A stretch of 14,085 bases of DNA from Syntrophomonadaceae bacterium (GTDB lineage: Bacteria; Bacillota; Dethiobacteria; PWVN01). This document shows positions 5,187 through 12,744 of the stretch, one piece after another; within the stretch, counting starts at the first letter, position 1; each line of letters starts with the position of its first letter. The notes beneath the pieces were generated by a model. That model saw only the letters and a program-made list of their open reading frames with translations, searched no databases and was not told the origin of the DNA. Location: positions 1-14,085 of the forward strand of contig PWVN01000076.1 in assembly GCA_003561835.1 (NCBI GenBank), written 5' to 3'. A program made the position numbers and the translations under genes.

Positions 5187-7847
5187 CTAGCCCTTACCCG
5201 CCTTTTTCATCCTCAGGGCGGCCTGGGCGGCGGCCAGCCGGGCCACCGGCACCCGGAAGGGGGAGCAGCTGACGTAGTTGAGGCCCACCTGCTGGCAGAA
5301 ATCGATGGAACTGGGGTCGCCGCCGTGCTCCCCGCAGATCCCCATCTTCAGTCCGGGCTTTTCCCGGCGCCCCCGGTCCACCCCGGTTTTGACCAGGTCC
5401 CCCACCCCTTCCCTGTCCAGGACGGCGAAGGGGTTCTCGGGGATAATCTTGCTGTTGATGTAATGGTGAAGGAACTTGCTCTCGGCATCATCCCGGCTGT
5501 AGCCGAAGGTGGTCTGGGTCAGGTCGTTGGTGCCGAAGGAGAAGAAATCGGCATGGGCGGCGATGGACCCGGCGGTGACGCAGGCCCGGGGGAGCTCGAT
5601 CATGGTCCCCACCAGGTAGTGAAACTCCCGGCCCTGCTCCCGGGAGATGGCCAGGGCCCGCTCCTCCACCATCTGCCGCAGGATTTCCAGCTCCCGGCTG
5701 GTCCCCACCAGGGGAATCATGATCTCGGGGGTTACCTGGATCCCCTCGTCCTGCAGCTCCGCCACCGCGTGGAAGATGGCGTCCACCTGCATCTCGTAGA
5801 TCTCCGGGAAGAGGATGCCCAGGCGGCAGCCCCGGTGGCCCAGCATGGGGTTGGCCTCGCTGAGAGAGCGGATCTGCTTGATGAGCTTATCCTTCTCGTA
5901 GATCTCCTTCTCCGGGGCCCCGGAACACTTGAGGCGGGTCCTCTCGATGACCAGTTTCTCCAGGTTGGGAAGAAACTCGTGCAGGGGCGGGTCCAGAAGG
6001 CGTATGGTCACGGGCAGGGAGGCCATGGCCCGGAAAATCTCCTTGAAGTCCTGCTGCTGCATGGGCAGGAGGCGGGCCAGGGCCCGGTCCCTCTCTTTTT
6101 TGTCGCCGGCCAGGATCATCTCCTGGACCACCGGCAGGCGCTCCTGGGCCATGAACATGTGCTCCGTCCGGCAGAGTCCGATCCCCTGGGCCCCGAACTC
6201 CCGGGCCTTGGCCGCATCCTCGGGGGTGTCGGCGTTGGCCCTGACCCCCATGTCCCGGTACTCATCGGCCCAGGAGAGGAAATGCTGAAACTCGCTGCTG
6301 AGCCTGGGGGGGATCAGGGGGACCTGTCCCCGGATGACCCGGCCCGTGGACCCGTCGATGGACAGGAGCTCCCCCTCCTTGAGAGTCAGGCCCTCCACTT
6401 CCATGATCCCCAGGGCCCCGTCGATTTCCACCGCCTCGCAGCCGCAGACGCAGGGTTTCCCCATGCCCCGGGCCACCACGGCGGCATGGCTGGTCATGCC
6501 GCCCCGGGTGGTCAGGACCCCCTGGGCCGCTACGATGCCGTGGATGTCGTCGGGAGTGGTTTCCGTGCGGACCAAAAGGACCTTCTCGCCCGTCTCGGCC
6601 ATCTCCTCCGCCTTGTCGGCATCAAAGACGATTTTGCCGCTGGCGGCCCCCGGGGAGGCGGGCAGGCCCGTGGCGATGACCTTGAGCTTTGCCCCGGGGT
6701 CGATCTGGCTGTGGAGGAGCTGGTCGATCTGGGAGGCATCCACCCGCATCACCGCCTCCTCCCTGTCGATAAGCCCTTCCGACTCCATGTCCACCGCCGC
6801 TTTGACGGCGGCAGCGGTGGTCCGCTTCCCCGTCCGGGTCTGCAGGAGGAAGAGCTTGCCCTTTTCCACGGTGAATTCGATATCCTGCATGTCCCGGTAG
6901 TGCTTCTCCAGGAGGGCGCAGACATCCAAAAACTCTTTATGTACCCCCGGCATTTTCTCCCCCATCCGCTCGATGGGGAGGGGGGTGCGGATGCCCGCCA
7001 CCACGTCTTCCCCCTGGGCGTTGATAAGGAATTCGCCGTAAATCTTCTTCTCGCCGGTGGAGGGGTTCCGGGTAAAGGCCACCCCGGTGCCGCTGTCTTC
7101 CCCCATGTTGCCGAAGACCATGGCCTGGACGTTCACCGCTGTTCCCAGGTGGTCGGGGATCCTGTTCAAACGCCGGTACACCCGGGCCCGCTGGTTGTCC
7201 CAGGAATCGAAGACGGCCTTGACGGCCAGCTCCAGCTGCTCCAGGGGCTCCTGGGGGAAGCCCTTACGGGTATGGTTTTTGACGATACCCTTGTAGGCTG
7301 TGATGAGCTTTTCAAGGTCTGCCTCCGACAGGTCCGGGTCCTGCTGGACCCCCGCCTCCATCTTCTGGGCCGTCAGGGCCTCTTCAAAGTAGAAGTGGTC
7401 AATGTGCAAAACCACATCGGAGAACATCTGGATAAAACGGCGGTAGCAGTCCAGGGCGAAGGCCCGGTTCCCCGAGGAGGCGGCCAGACCTTCCAAGGTT
7501 TTGTCGTTTAACCCCAGGTTCAGGATGGTATCCATCATGCCGGGCATGGAATGGACGGCCCCGGAGCGGACGGATACCAAGAGGGGGTTTTCGGGGCTGC
7601 CGAACTCCTTCCCCAGGGCCCCTTCCAGGGTCTTCAGAGCGGCGGCCCACTCCTCCTGGAGGCTTTGGGGGATGGCCTTATCCTCCTCAAAAAAGGTGCG
7701 GCAGGCCCCGGTACTGATGGTGAAGCCCGGGGGAACGGGCAGGCCGATGCGGGTCATCTCCGCCAGGTTGGCCCCCTTCCCCCCCAGGAGTTCCTTCATC
7801 TGGGCATTTCCTTCCTCGAATAAATAGACCAGTTTCTCCTCCGTCAT
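5187..7847 (-). CDS. ppdK: Pyruvate, phosphate dikinase
   Basis: This cytosolic enzyme interconverts ATP, phosphate and pyruvate with AMP, pyrophosphate and PEP. In anaerobes it serves either gluconeogenesis or PPi-linked glycolysis. The 886-residue length is normal for the family. The N-terminal ATP-grasp domain starts with LLGGKGANLAEM (20-31). The central swivelling domain carries TTRGGMTSHAAVVARG (446-461), with catalytic H454 and regulatory T452 two residues before it. The C-terminal TIM-barrel has NDLTQTTFG and CGEHGGDP, whose cysteine (about 838) is the proton donor in this family. The frame stays open upstream, but the ATG at 7847 has AAGGAGGAGGG before it and matches the family N-terminus. 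Its start overlaps the stop of the regulatory gene by 4 bases (ATGA), implying translational coupling. Confidence 0.97.
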   Translation of the reverse strand: MTEEKLVYLFEEGNAQMKELLGGKGANLAEMTRIGLPVPPGFTISTGACRTFFEEDKAIPQSLQEEWAAALKTLEGALGKEFGSPENPLLVSVRSGAVHSMPGMMDTILNLGLNDKTLEGLAASSGNRAFALDCYRRFIQMFSDVVLHIDHFYFEEALTAQKMEAGVQQDPDLSEADLEKLITAYKGIVKNHTRKGFPQEPLEQLELAVKAVFDSWDNQRARVYRRLNRIPDHLGTAVNVQAMVFGNMGEDSGTGVAFTRNPSTGEKKIYGEFLINAQGEDVVAGIRTPLPIERMGEKMPGVHKEFLDVCALLEKHYRDMQDIEFTVEKGKLFLLQTRTGKRTTAAAVKAAVDMESEGLIDREEAVMRVDASQIDQLLHSQIDPGAKLKVIATGLPASPGAASGKIVFDADKAEEMAETGEKVLLVRTETTPDDIHGIVAAQGVLTTRGGMTSHAAVVARGMGKPCVCGCEAVEIDGALGIMEVEGLTLKEGELLSIDGSTGRVIRGQVPLIPPRLSSEFQHFLSWADEYRDMGVRANADTPEDAAKAREFGAQGIGLCRTEHMFMAQERLPVVQEMILAGDKKERDRALARLLPMQQQDFKEIFRAMASLPVTIRLLDPPLHEFLPNLEKLVIERTRLKCSGAPEKEIYEKDKLIKQIRSLSEANPMLGHRGCRLGILFPEIYEMQVDAIFHAVAELQDEGIQVTPEIMIPLVGTSRELEILRQMVEERALAISREQGREFHYLVGTMIELPRACVTAGSIAAHADFFSFGTNDLTQTTFGYSRDDAESKFLHHYINSKIIPENPFAVLDREGVGDLVKTGVDRGRREKPGLKMGICGEHGGDPSSIDFCQQVGLNYVSCSPFRVPVARLAAAQAALRMKKAGKG

Positions 7848-8668
7848 ACGAGTCCCTCCTCCTTGGTGCAGGCCATGATCTTGCCGGCCACTTCTTCCAC
7901 GGCCTTGTTGGACACGTCGAAGACGCGGCATCCCACCCGCTTCATGATTTTATCGGAATAATCCAGTTCCTCCATGATCCTCTCCATGCTGGCGTAGCTG
8001 GCCTGGGCCTTGAGGCCCAGGGACTTCAGGCGTTCCTGGCGGATCTCGTTGAGAATGTCCGGTTTGATGGTCAGACCCATGATTTTCTTCGGTGGCAGCC
8101 AGAAGAGCTCTTCCGGCGGGTCCACCTCCGGCACCAGGGGCAGGTTGGCCGCCCGGATCCGTTTGTGGGCCAGGTACATGCTGAGGGGCGTCTTGGAGGT
8201 CCGGGAGACCCCCACCAGGACCACATCCGCCAGCAGCAGGCCCCGGGGGTCCTTGCCGTCATCGTACTTGACGGCGAACTCGATGGCGGCGATGCGGCGG
8301 AAATAGTGTTCGTCCAGGCGGCGCACCAGGCCCGGCTCCATCTTGGGGGACACATCCATGATCTTGGCGAAGGCATTCAGCATGGGCCCCATGACATCCA
8401 CGGTGGGCAGGTTTTTCTCCGCCACCAACCGCTCCATTTCCTCCCGAAGCTCCGGCAGGACCAGGGTATAGGCGATGACGCTGCGAAACTGGGCCGCTTC
8501 CTCCACCACTTCCCGGATGGTCTCCACGTCTTCCACAAAGGGGATGCGCTGGATGGTGACATGGCCGGAATTGAACTGGCTGGCCACGGCTTTTACGACG
8601 AATTCGGCGGTTTCTCCGATGGAGTCGGAAACCACATAGACAACGGGCTTTTCATGATCGCTTACCAA
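7844..8668 (-). CDS. yqfL: PPDK regulatory protein (bifunctional ADP-dependent kinase / Pi-dependent phosphorylase, former DUF299)
   Basis: This family switches PPDK or PEP synthase off by phosphorylating the threonine two residues before the catalytic histidine, using ADP, and on again by phosphorolysis. The 274-residue protein begins with the family signature VVYVVSDSIGETAE (9-22) and has the P-loop-like GVSRTSKTP (153-161). The target TSH site is present in the adjacent ppdK product. The start is TTG: no nearby ATG is in frame, and AAGGAGGAG sits 6 bases upstream. It follows ccpN by 14 bases and overlaps ppdK by 4. In Bacillus the orthologue YqfL (CcpP) modulates CcpN activity. Here the presence of ppdK makes PPDK the likelier target, though both roles are possible. 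Confidence 0.95.
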   Translation of the reverse strand: MVSDHEKPVVYVVSDSIGETAEFVVKAVASQFNSGHVTIQRIPFVEDVETIREVVEEAAQFRSVIAYTLVLPELREEMERLVAEKNLPTVDVMGPMLNAFAKIMDVSPKMEPGLVRRLDEHYFRRIAAIEFAVKYDDGKDPRGLLLADVVLVGVSRTSKTPLSMYLAHKRIRAANLPLVPEVDPPEELFWLPPKKIMGLTIKPDILNEIRQERLKSLGLKAQASYASMERIMEELDYSDKIMKRVGCRVFDVSNKAVEEVAGKIMACTKEEGLV

Positions 8669-8682
8669 ATCGCTCCTCCTTC

Positions 8683-9318
8683 CTATTCCCGGCCGCCCAG
8701 GGCGACCAGGACCCGGGCCAGGTTCGTCTTGGTGACCCGGCCGACAACTTCCAGTTTCTCCCCGGCGGTTTCCCTAACCACCGGCAGGGAATCCACCTCG
8801 TATTCCATGATCTTGTGGGAAACCTCCACGATGGTTTCATCCAGGGTGGTGGTGATGATGTTGGGCATACGGGTCATGATGATGCCCACGGGCATCTTCT
8901 GCAGGTCGGCCCCACCCATGGTGCACTTGAGGAAATCCTTCCGGGAAACCACCCCCAGAAGGATACTGCCCTCCTCCACCACGTAGAGGGTGCCCACATC
9001 CTCCAGGAAGAGGGCCACCAGGGCATCGTAGACGGAGGTGGCTTCCTTGATGACGGCGGGCCGGCTCTTGAAGTCCCGCACCTTGATCTTCTTCAGAGTC
9101 TCGGAAATCAGGGTTTCCTGGGTTTTGCCGGCATAGAAGTACCCCACCCGGGGACGGGCATGCAGGATGCCGGACATGGTCAGGACGGCCAGGTGGGGCC
9201 GCAGGGTGGCCCGGCTCAGGCTCAGGCGGGAAGCGATCTCCTCCCCGGAGATGGGGCCGTTCTTTTTGACGATCTCCAAAATCCTCTCCTGGCGATTGGT
9301 CAGTTCTATGCTTGTCAC
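8683..9318 (-). CDS. ccpN: CcpN-family transcriptional repressor (winged helix plus two CBS domains)
   Basis: CcpN represses gluconeogenic genes in Bacillus under glycolytic conditions, sensing nucleotides through its CBS pair. The 211-residue protein has an N-terminal DNA-binding helix-turn-helix (about 22-48, with SGEEIASRLSLSRATLRPHL), then RPRVGYFYAGK (55-65). CBS domain 1 spans about 79-135 and CBS domain 2 about 145-205. The N-terminus MTSIELTNRQERILEIV closely parallels Bacillus CcpN, which supports the GTG start at 9318. The only purine-rich sequence before it is AGGGG directly against the codon, so initiation looks weak or unusual. It heads a compact operon with the PPDK regulator and ppdK. 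An operator-like site lies immediately upstream. Confidence 0.93.
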   Translation of the reverse strand: MTSIELTNRQERILEIVKKNGPISGEEIASRLSLSRATLRPHLAVLTMSGILHARPRVGYFYAGKTQETLISETLKKIKVRDFKSRPAVIKEATSVYDALVALFLEDVGTLYVVEEGSILLGVVSRKDFLKCTMGGADLQKMPVGIIMTRMPNIITTTLDETIVEVSHKIMEYEVDSLPVVRETAGEKLEVVGRVTKTNLARVLVALGGRE

Positions 9319-9385
9319 CCCCTGTTCGAATAATATGTCATACTATATATGTATGCTGCGTCTAAATAGTATATACTATATAAGT
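9319..9385 (-). promoter_or_regulatory. AT-rich control region of ccpN-yqfL-ppdK with a CcpN-like operator
   Basis: TATGTCATACT at 9334-9344 (plus strand) fits the published Bacillus CcpN operator consensus TRTGHYATAYW at every position. It ends 16 bases before the ccpN start. The pair CATAC (9339-9343) and GTATG (9351-9355) forms an inverted repeat over the same site, and a perfect 14-base palindrome, ATAGTATATACTAT, lies at 9366-9379. A possible minus-strand -10, TATTAT (9330-9335), overlaps the operator, but no good -35 is visible. The stretch is strikingly AT-rich against its GC-rich surroundings. Autoregulation by CcpN is an inference. Confidence 0.6.
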
Positions 9386-9393
9386 CGGGGAAA

Positions 9394-9405
9394 TCCCTGC
9401 AGGGA
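9394..9405. repeat. Perfect 12-base palindrome
   Basis: TCCCTGCAGGGA is self-complementary and lies between the glyS stop and the ccpN control region. It is not followed by a T run on either strand, so it is not a convincing terminator for glyS. It could be a protein-binding site or chance. Confidence 0.4.
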
Positions 9406-9452
9406 GATGAAATTATTTTTTGTTTAAGGCCCTGCTCACCTTTCAAGCCCTC

Positions 9453-11561
9453 TCAAGAAGAGACAATCTTCCCCAGGTCCACCACATCGAGGAAAAGGTC
9501 GCGGATTTTCTTCAGGAGGGCCAGGCGGTTGTTCCGCAGGCCTTCCTCCTCCACCATGACCATGATCCTGTCGAAGAAGCCGTCCACCGCCGGCCGGATG
9601 CCGGCCCCCGCCTTCAGGAAGCCGGTGAAGTCCCCCCGGCCCAGCAGGTCCCGGGCCTCCCGCTCCAGAAGGGCGCAGGCCCGGTAGAGCTCCCTCTCCT
9701 CCGGCTCCGCCAGCAGGTCCTCCGCAACGGACGCCCCCTCCGGGGCCCTGGCTGCCAGGTTCACCACCCGGGTGTAGGCCTTGAGGAGTTCCCGGATGGC
9801 CTCCGACTCCACTTCTTCGTCCAGCTCCCGGGCCCGAAGGGCCGTCAGGTAGAGGTCCTGGCTGCGGGAATGGATGAGGGCATCCACCACGTCGTAGCGG
9901 AGCTTTTCCTCCAGGAGGACGAATTTCAGCCGCTGCCGGATGAAATCGAAGACCCGCTCCACCGTTTCCTCCCGGCCCTTGAGAGACCCGGCGGCATCTG
10001 CCGCGATGCGGTCATAGACCCGGCCCAGCAGGTCTTTCAGGGCCAGGGAAAACTCCCGGGCCTCCAGAATGGCGATGATCCCCAGGGCCTGGCGCCGCAA
10101 GGCGTAGGGGTCCTGGGAGCCCGTGGGCTCCTTCCCCCGGGCAAAGGAGGCCACGATGTTGTCCAGTTTGTCCGCCAGGGCCACCACGGCCCCGGCGGGG
10201 TTCTCCGGCACTTCGTCCCCGGCAAAGCGGGGCAGATAGTGCTCGAAAATGGCCGCCGCCACCTCCTGCTTCTCCCCCCCCTTGAGGGCGTACTCCCTCC
10301 CCATGACCCCCTGGAGTTCGGAGAATTCGTAGACCATGCTGGTGACCAGGTCCCCCTTGCTGAGGAAGGCTGCCCTCAGGGCCGTCCCTGTCTCCTCCCG
10401 GGCCAGGCCGAGAAGGCTGCAGAGGGTTTCCGAGATGTCCCGGATTCGCAGGGTCTTCTGCCAGAGGGTCCCCAGATCCTCCTGGAAAACGATATCTTTC
10501 AAGCCCTCCACCTTCTCCTCCAGGGGGGTCTTCAAATCCTCCCTGTAGAAAAAGTCGGCATCGGCCAGCCGGGCCCGCAGGACCCGCTGGTTGCCCTTCT
10601 GGACATTTTCCCGGAAGTGTTCCACCCCGTTGGCGATGGTGATGAAGTGGGGCAAAAGCCCCTTCCCTCCGGCTTCCTGGACGGGGAAGAAGCGCTGGTG
10701 GCTCTGCATGGTGGTGATGAGGACCTCCCGGGGCAGGCGCAGGTAATCCCGGGAATAGGAGCCCGTCACCGCCAGGGGGTACTCCACCAGGTAGTTCACC
10801 TCCGTCAGCAAATCCTCCTCCATCAGAGCTTCTCCTCCCAGGGCCCGGGCAGCCCGGGTGGTTTCCGCCAGGATTTTCTCCCGGCGCTCTTCGGGATCCA
10901 CCAGGACATAGTTGTCCCTGAGGATCTGGAGGAAGTTCCCCGCCGCCGGGCATTCGTGGGGCCCCGGGGAAAGGAAGCGGTGGCCGTAGGTTTTTGGGGC
11001 GCTTTCCACGCCGGCGTAGGAAAACTGCACCGGCTCCTCCCCGTACAGGGAGCAGAGCCAGCGGATGGGCCTGGCGAAGCGGACCTCCCGGGATTCCCAG
11101 ATCATGGGTTTGGGGAAGGTAAGCCGCTGGACCAGGGCGGGCAAAAGCTCCGGCAGCAGTTCCCGGGTCTTTCGCCCCTCCATTTTTTTGTGGGCAAATA
11201 CATATTCCGTCCCGTCCAGGACCTCCCTCTTCAGGTCCGAAACGGCCACCCCCTGGCTGCGGGCAAAGCCCCGGGCAGCCCGGGTGGGGTTCCCTTCCCC
11301 GTCGAAGGCGGCGGCGGCGGTGGGGCCCTTCTTCTTATCCTGTACCTCCACCTGTTCCGACGCCAGGCCGGAGACCAGGAGGATCAGGCGCCGGGGGGTG
11401 CCCAGGGCAGCCGCCCCGTCGTAGGATAAACGGGAGGAGGACCACATCTTGCAGGCCTCCTCCTCCAGCATTTTCAGCGCCGGGGGCATGAAGCGGGAGG
11501 GGATCTCCTCGCAGCCGATTTCCAGAACCAGATCTTTTTTTCCTGCCATTTTGTCTGCCAT
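9453..11561 (-). CDS. glyS: Glycyl-tRNA synthetase beta subunit
   Basis: This is the beta subunit of the heterotetrameric bacterial glycyl-tRNA synthetase. It binds and positions tRNA-Gly for the catalytic alpha subunit in the cytoplasm. The 702-residue protein starts with the family signature LVLEIGCEEIPSRFM (11-25). It has the conserved internal blocks ARPIRWLCSLYG (163-174), ALADKLDNIVASFARG (461-476, in the HD-like domain) and GSQDPYALRRQALGI (481-495). It ends with a helical DALR-type anticodon-binding domain. The frame is open up to 11729, but that extension would overlap glyQ. The ATG at 11561 has AAAGGAGGAG upstream and follows the glyQ stop by only 2 bases. Expression should be governed by the T-box before glyQ. 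I see no good terminator after its stop. Confidence 0.97.
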   Translation of the reverse strand: MADKMAGKKDLVLEIGCEEIPSRFMPPALKMLEEEACKMWSSSRLSYDGAAALGTPRRLILLVSGLASEQVEVQDKKKGPTAAAAFDGEGNPTRAARGFARSQGVAVSDLKREVLDGTEYVFAHKKMEGRKTRELLPELLPALVQRLTFPKPMIWESREVRFARPIRWLCSLYGEEPVQFSYAGVESAPKTYGHRFLSPGPHECPAAGNFLQILRDNYVLVDPEERREKILAETTRAARALGGEALMEEDLLTEVNYLVEYPLAVTGSYSRDYLRLPREVLITTMQSHQRFFPVQEAGGKGLLPHFITIANGVEHFRENVQKGNQRVLRARLADADFFYREDLKTPLEEKVEGLKDIVFQEDLGTLWQKTLRIRDISETLCSLLGLAREETGTALRAAFLSKGDLVTSMVYEFSELQGVMGREYALKGGEKQEVAAAIFEHYLPRFAGDEVPENPAGAVVALADKLDNIVASFARGKEPTGSQDPYALRRQALGIIAILEAREFSLALKDLLGRVYDRIAADAAGSLKGREETVERVFDFIRQRLKFVLLEEKLRYDVVDALIHSRSQDLYLTALRARELDEEVESEAIRELLKAYTRVVNLAARAPEGASVAEDLLAEPEERELYRACALLEREARDLLGRGDFTGFLKAGAGIRPAVDGFFDRIMVMVEEEGLRNNRLALLKKIRDLFLDVVDLGKIVSS

Positions 11562-11563
11562 GA

Positions 11564-12442
11564 TTATGCTCCTCCTTTCTTCAGCAGGGGGTACCCCTGG
11601 GCCTCCCGGCTCTTCAGGTACTCCCTGGCGCACAGGCGGGCCAGGCCCCGGACCCGGGTGATGTAGCCCGTCCGCTCCGTGACGCTGATGGCACCCCGGG
11701 AATCCAGGACGTTGAAAGTATGGGAGCACTTCAGCACATGGTCGTACCCGGGGAAGACCAGGCCCTGCTCCAGGAGCCTGCGGGCCTCGGCCTCGTAGAC
11801 GTTGAAGAGGTCAAAGAGGGTTTTGGTGTCCGCCACCTCGAAGGAGTAGACGGAATGCTCCCGCTCCGCCTGTTTGAAGACATCCCCGTAGGTGATGTCC
11901 CCCACCCAGATGACATCGAAGACATTCTCCTTCTCCTGTATATACATGGCGATGCGCTCCAGCCCGTAGGTCAGCTCCACGGGGACCATCTCCAGGTCGA
12001 TGCTGCCGGCCTGCTGGAAATAGGTGAACTGGGTGATCTCCATGCCGTCCAGCCACACCTCCCAGCCCAGCCCCCAGGCCCCCAGGGTGGGGGATTCCCA
12101 GTTGTCCTCCACAAAGCGGATGTCGTGTTCCAGGGGGTCGATGCCCAGCTCCCGCAAGCTGTCCAGGTACAGGTCCTGGATGTCCGGCGGCGCCGGCTTG
12201 ATGATGACCTGAAACTGGTGGTGCTGGTAGAGGCGGTTGGGGTTTTCCCCGTACCTGCCATCCGTCGGCCGCCGCGAGGGCTCCACATAGGCCACGGACC
12301 AGGGTTCGGGCCCGATGGACCTGAGGAAGGTGGCCGGGTTCATGGTGCCGGCCCCCGTTTCCACATCGTAGGGCTGCCAGATGACGCACCCCCGCTTTGC
12401 CCAGTAAGACTGCAGCGTTAAAATAATCTCTTGAAAATTCAC
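11564..12442 (-). CDS. glyQ: Glycyl-tRNA synthetase alpha subunit
   Basis: This is the catalytic class II subunit that activates glycine with ATP and charges tRNA-Gly together with GlyS. The 292-residue length is normal. Visible family blocks are the N-terminal MNFQEIILTLQSYWAKRGC, motif 2 around EPSRRPTDGRYGENPNR (54-70) followed by QHHQFQV, and motif 3 as TYGLERIAMY (158-167), which carries the ATP-binding arginine. The start codon is GTG at 12442, supported by AAGGAG 8 bases upstream and by the family N-terminus. It is directly preceded by a glycine-type T-box leader and is transcribed with glyS. Confidence 0.97.
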   Translation of the reverse strand: MNFQEIILTLQSYWAKRGCVIWQPYDVETGAGTMNPATFLRSIGPEPWSVAYVEPSRRPTDGRYGENPNRLYQHHQFQVIIKPAPPDIQDLYLDSLRELGIDPLEHDIRFVEDNWESPTLGAWGLGWEVWLDGMEITQFTYFQQAGSIDLEMVPVELTYGLERIAMYIQEKENVFDVIWVGDITYGDVFKQAEREHSVYSFEVADTKTLFDLFNVYEAEARRLLEQGLVFPGYDHVLKCSHTFNVLDSRGAISVTERTGYITRVRGLARLCAREYLKSREAQGYPLLKKGGA

Positions 12443-12482
12443 CGTTCCCGCTCCTTCCGCATGTTCAGTTTTTGACCCTAAA

Positions 12483-12697
12483 GGAAAACCCGCCCCCTGA
12501 CAGTTTAGGGACGGGATCTGGCCCGCGGTTCCACCCTATTTGGCCCCCCCGGGGGGCCCCCTTCATTAAAGTCCGCTCCCAAGGGCCTTTCACCGGGGCT
12601 CTCTGCCGGGCTTCCCACCGCCCCCGGCTCGCTGTAAAAGAGTTTTTCCGGATACTTCCTTGTTCATCACGTTTATCCTTCGTATGTGAGACAGGTT
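12483..12697 (-). promoter_or_regulatory. Glycine T-box riboswitch leader of glyQS
   Basis: The minus strand carries the T-box core AGGGTGGAACCGCG (12524-12537). Its UGGA bulge (12530-12533) would pair with an NCCA end bearing U73, the discriminator of bacterial tRNA-Gly. Upstream are stem I landmarks: AAGTATCCGG, then AGCGAGCCGGGG with a matching CCCGGC. GAAAGGCCC follows, in which GGC (12585-12587) is the likely glycine specifier codon. A C/G-rich hairpin (12544-12561) may be stem III. A terminator follows the T-box sequence. Uncharged tRNA-Gly should favour the antiterminator and raise synthetase expression. The specifier assignment is by pattern, not by a computed fold. Confidence 0.93.
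12485..12515 (-). terminator. T-box regulated intrinsic terminator
   Basis: After the T-box core the minus strand forms CCCGTCCC (12508-12515) pairing with GGGGCGGG (12489-12496). This is 8 bp with one G-U pair, followed by TTTT (12485-12488), CC and TTT. It is the attenuation step of the leader, placed about 45 bases before the glyQ start. Confidence 0.85.
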
Positions 12698-12703
12698 ACG
12701 TCT

Positions 12704-12732
12704 AACTTAACAAAAAGGGGAAGAGTTGTCAA
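12704..12732 (-). promoter_or_regulatory. Sigma-A promoter of the T-box/glyQS unit
   Basis: The minus strand has a perfect -35 TTGACA (12727-12732), a 17-base spacer and a weak -10 TAAGTT (12704-12709). The -35 box overlaps the TGA stop of the upstream gene and sits in the loop of its terminator. The perfect -35 and spacing are convincing; the -10 is the weak point. Confidence 0.6.
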
Positions 12733-12744
12733 GAGTTCTCTTCC
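12712..12744 (-). terminator. Intrinsic terminator of the era-recO-DUF4342 unit
   Basis: The minus strand reads GGAAGAG (12738-12744), a 12-base loop holding the stop codon of the preceding gene, CTCTTCC (12719-12725), CC, then five T residues (12712-12716). The stem has 7 bp and is only moderately stable. It is superimposed on the glyQS promoter. Confidence 0.55.

Noticed and set aside
6319..6340. GGGGGACCTGTCCCC inverted repeat resembling the spacer hairpin at 3825-3853
   Set aside because: It lies within a conserved coding part of ppdK and is short. The resemblance to TGGGACA/TGTCCCA is best explained by chance in GC-rich DNA.
5151..7511. A 786-codon plus-strand open frame
   Set aside because: It lies entirely antisense to ppdK, has a low-complexity Gly/His/Leu/Pro composition typical of the complement of GC-rich genes, and resembles no family. 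ppdK is unmistakable.
9430..9452. Terminator directly after glyS
   Set aside because: No stem of useful length precedes the A/T-rich run at 9411-9424. The apparent pairings are direct, not inverted.
9420..11429. A 669-codon plus-strand open frame
   Set aside because: It is the antisense shadow of glyS, with the same skewed composition and no ribosome site or domain.
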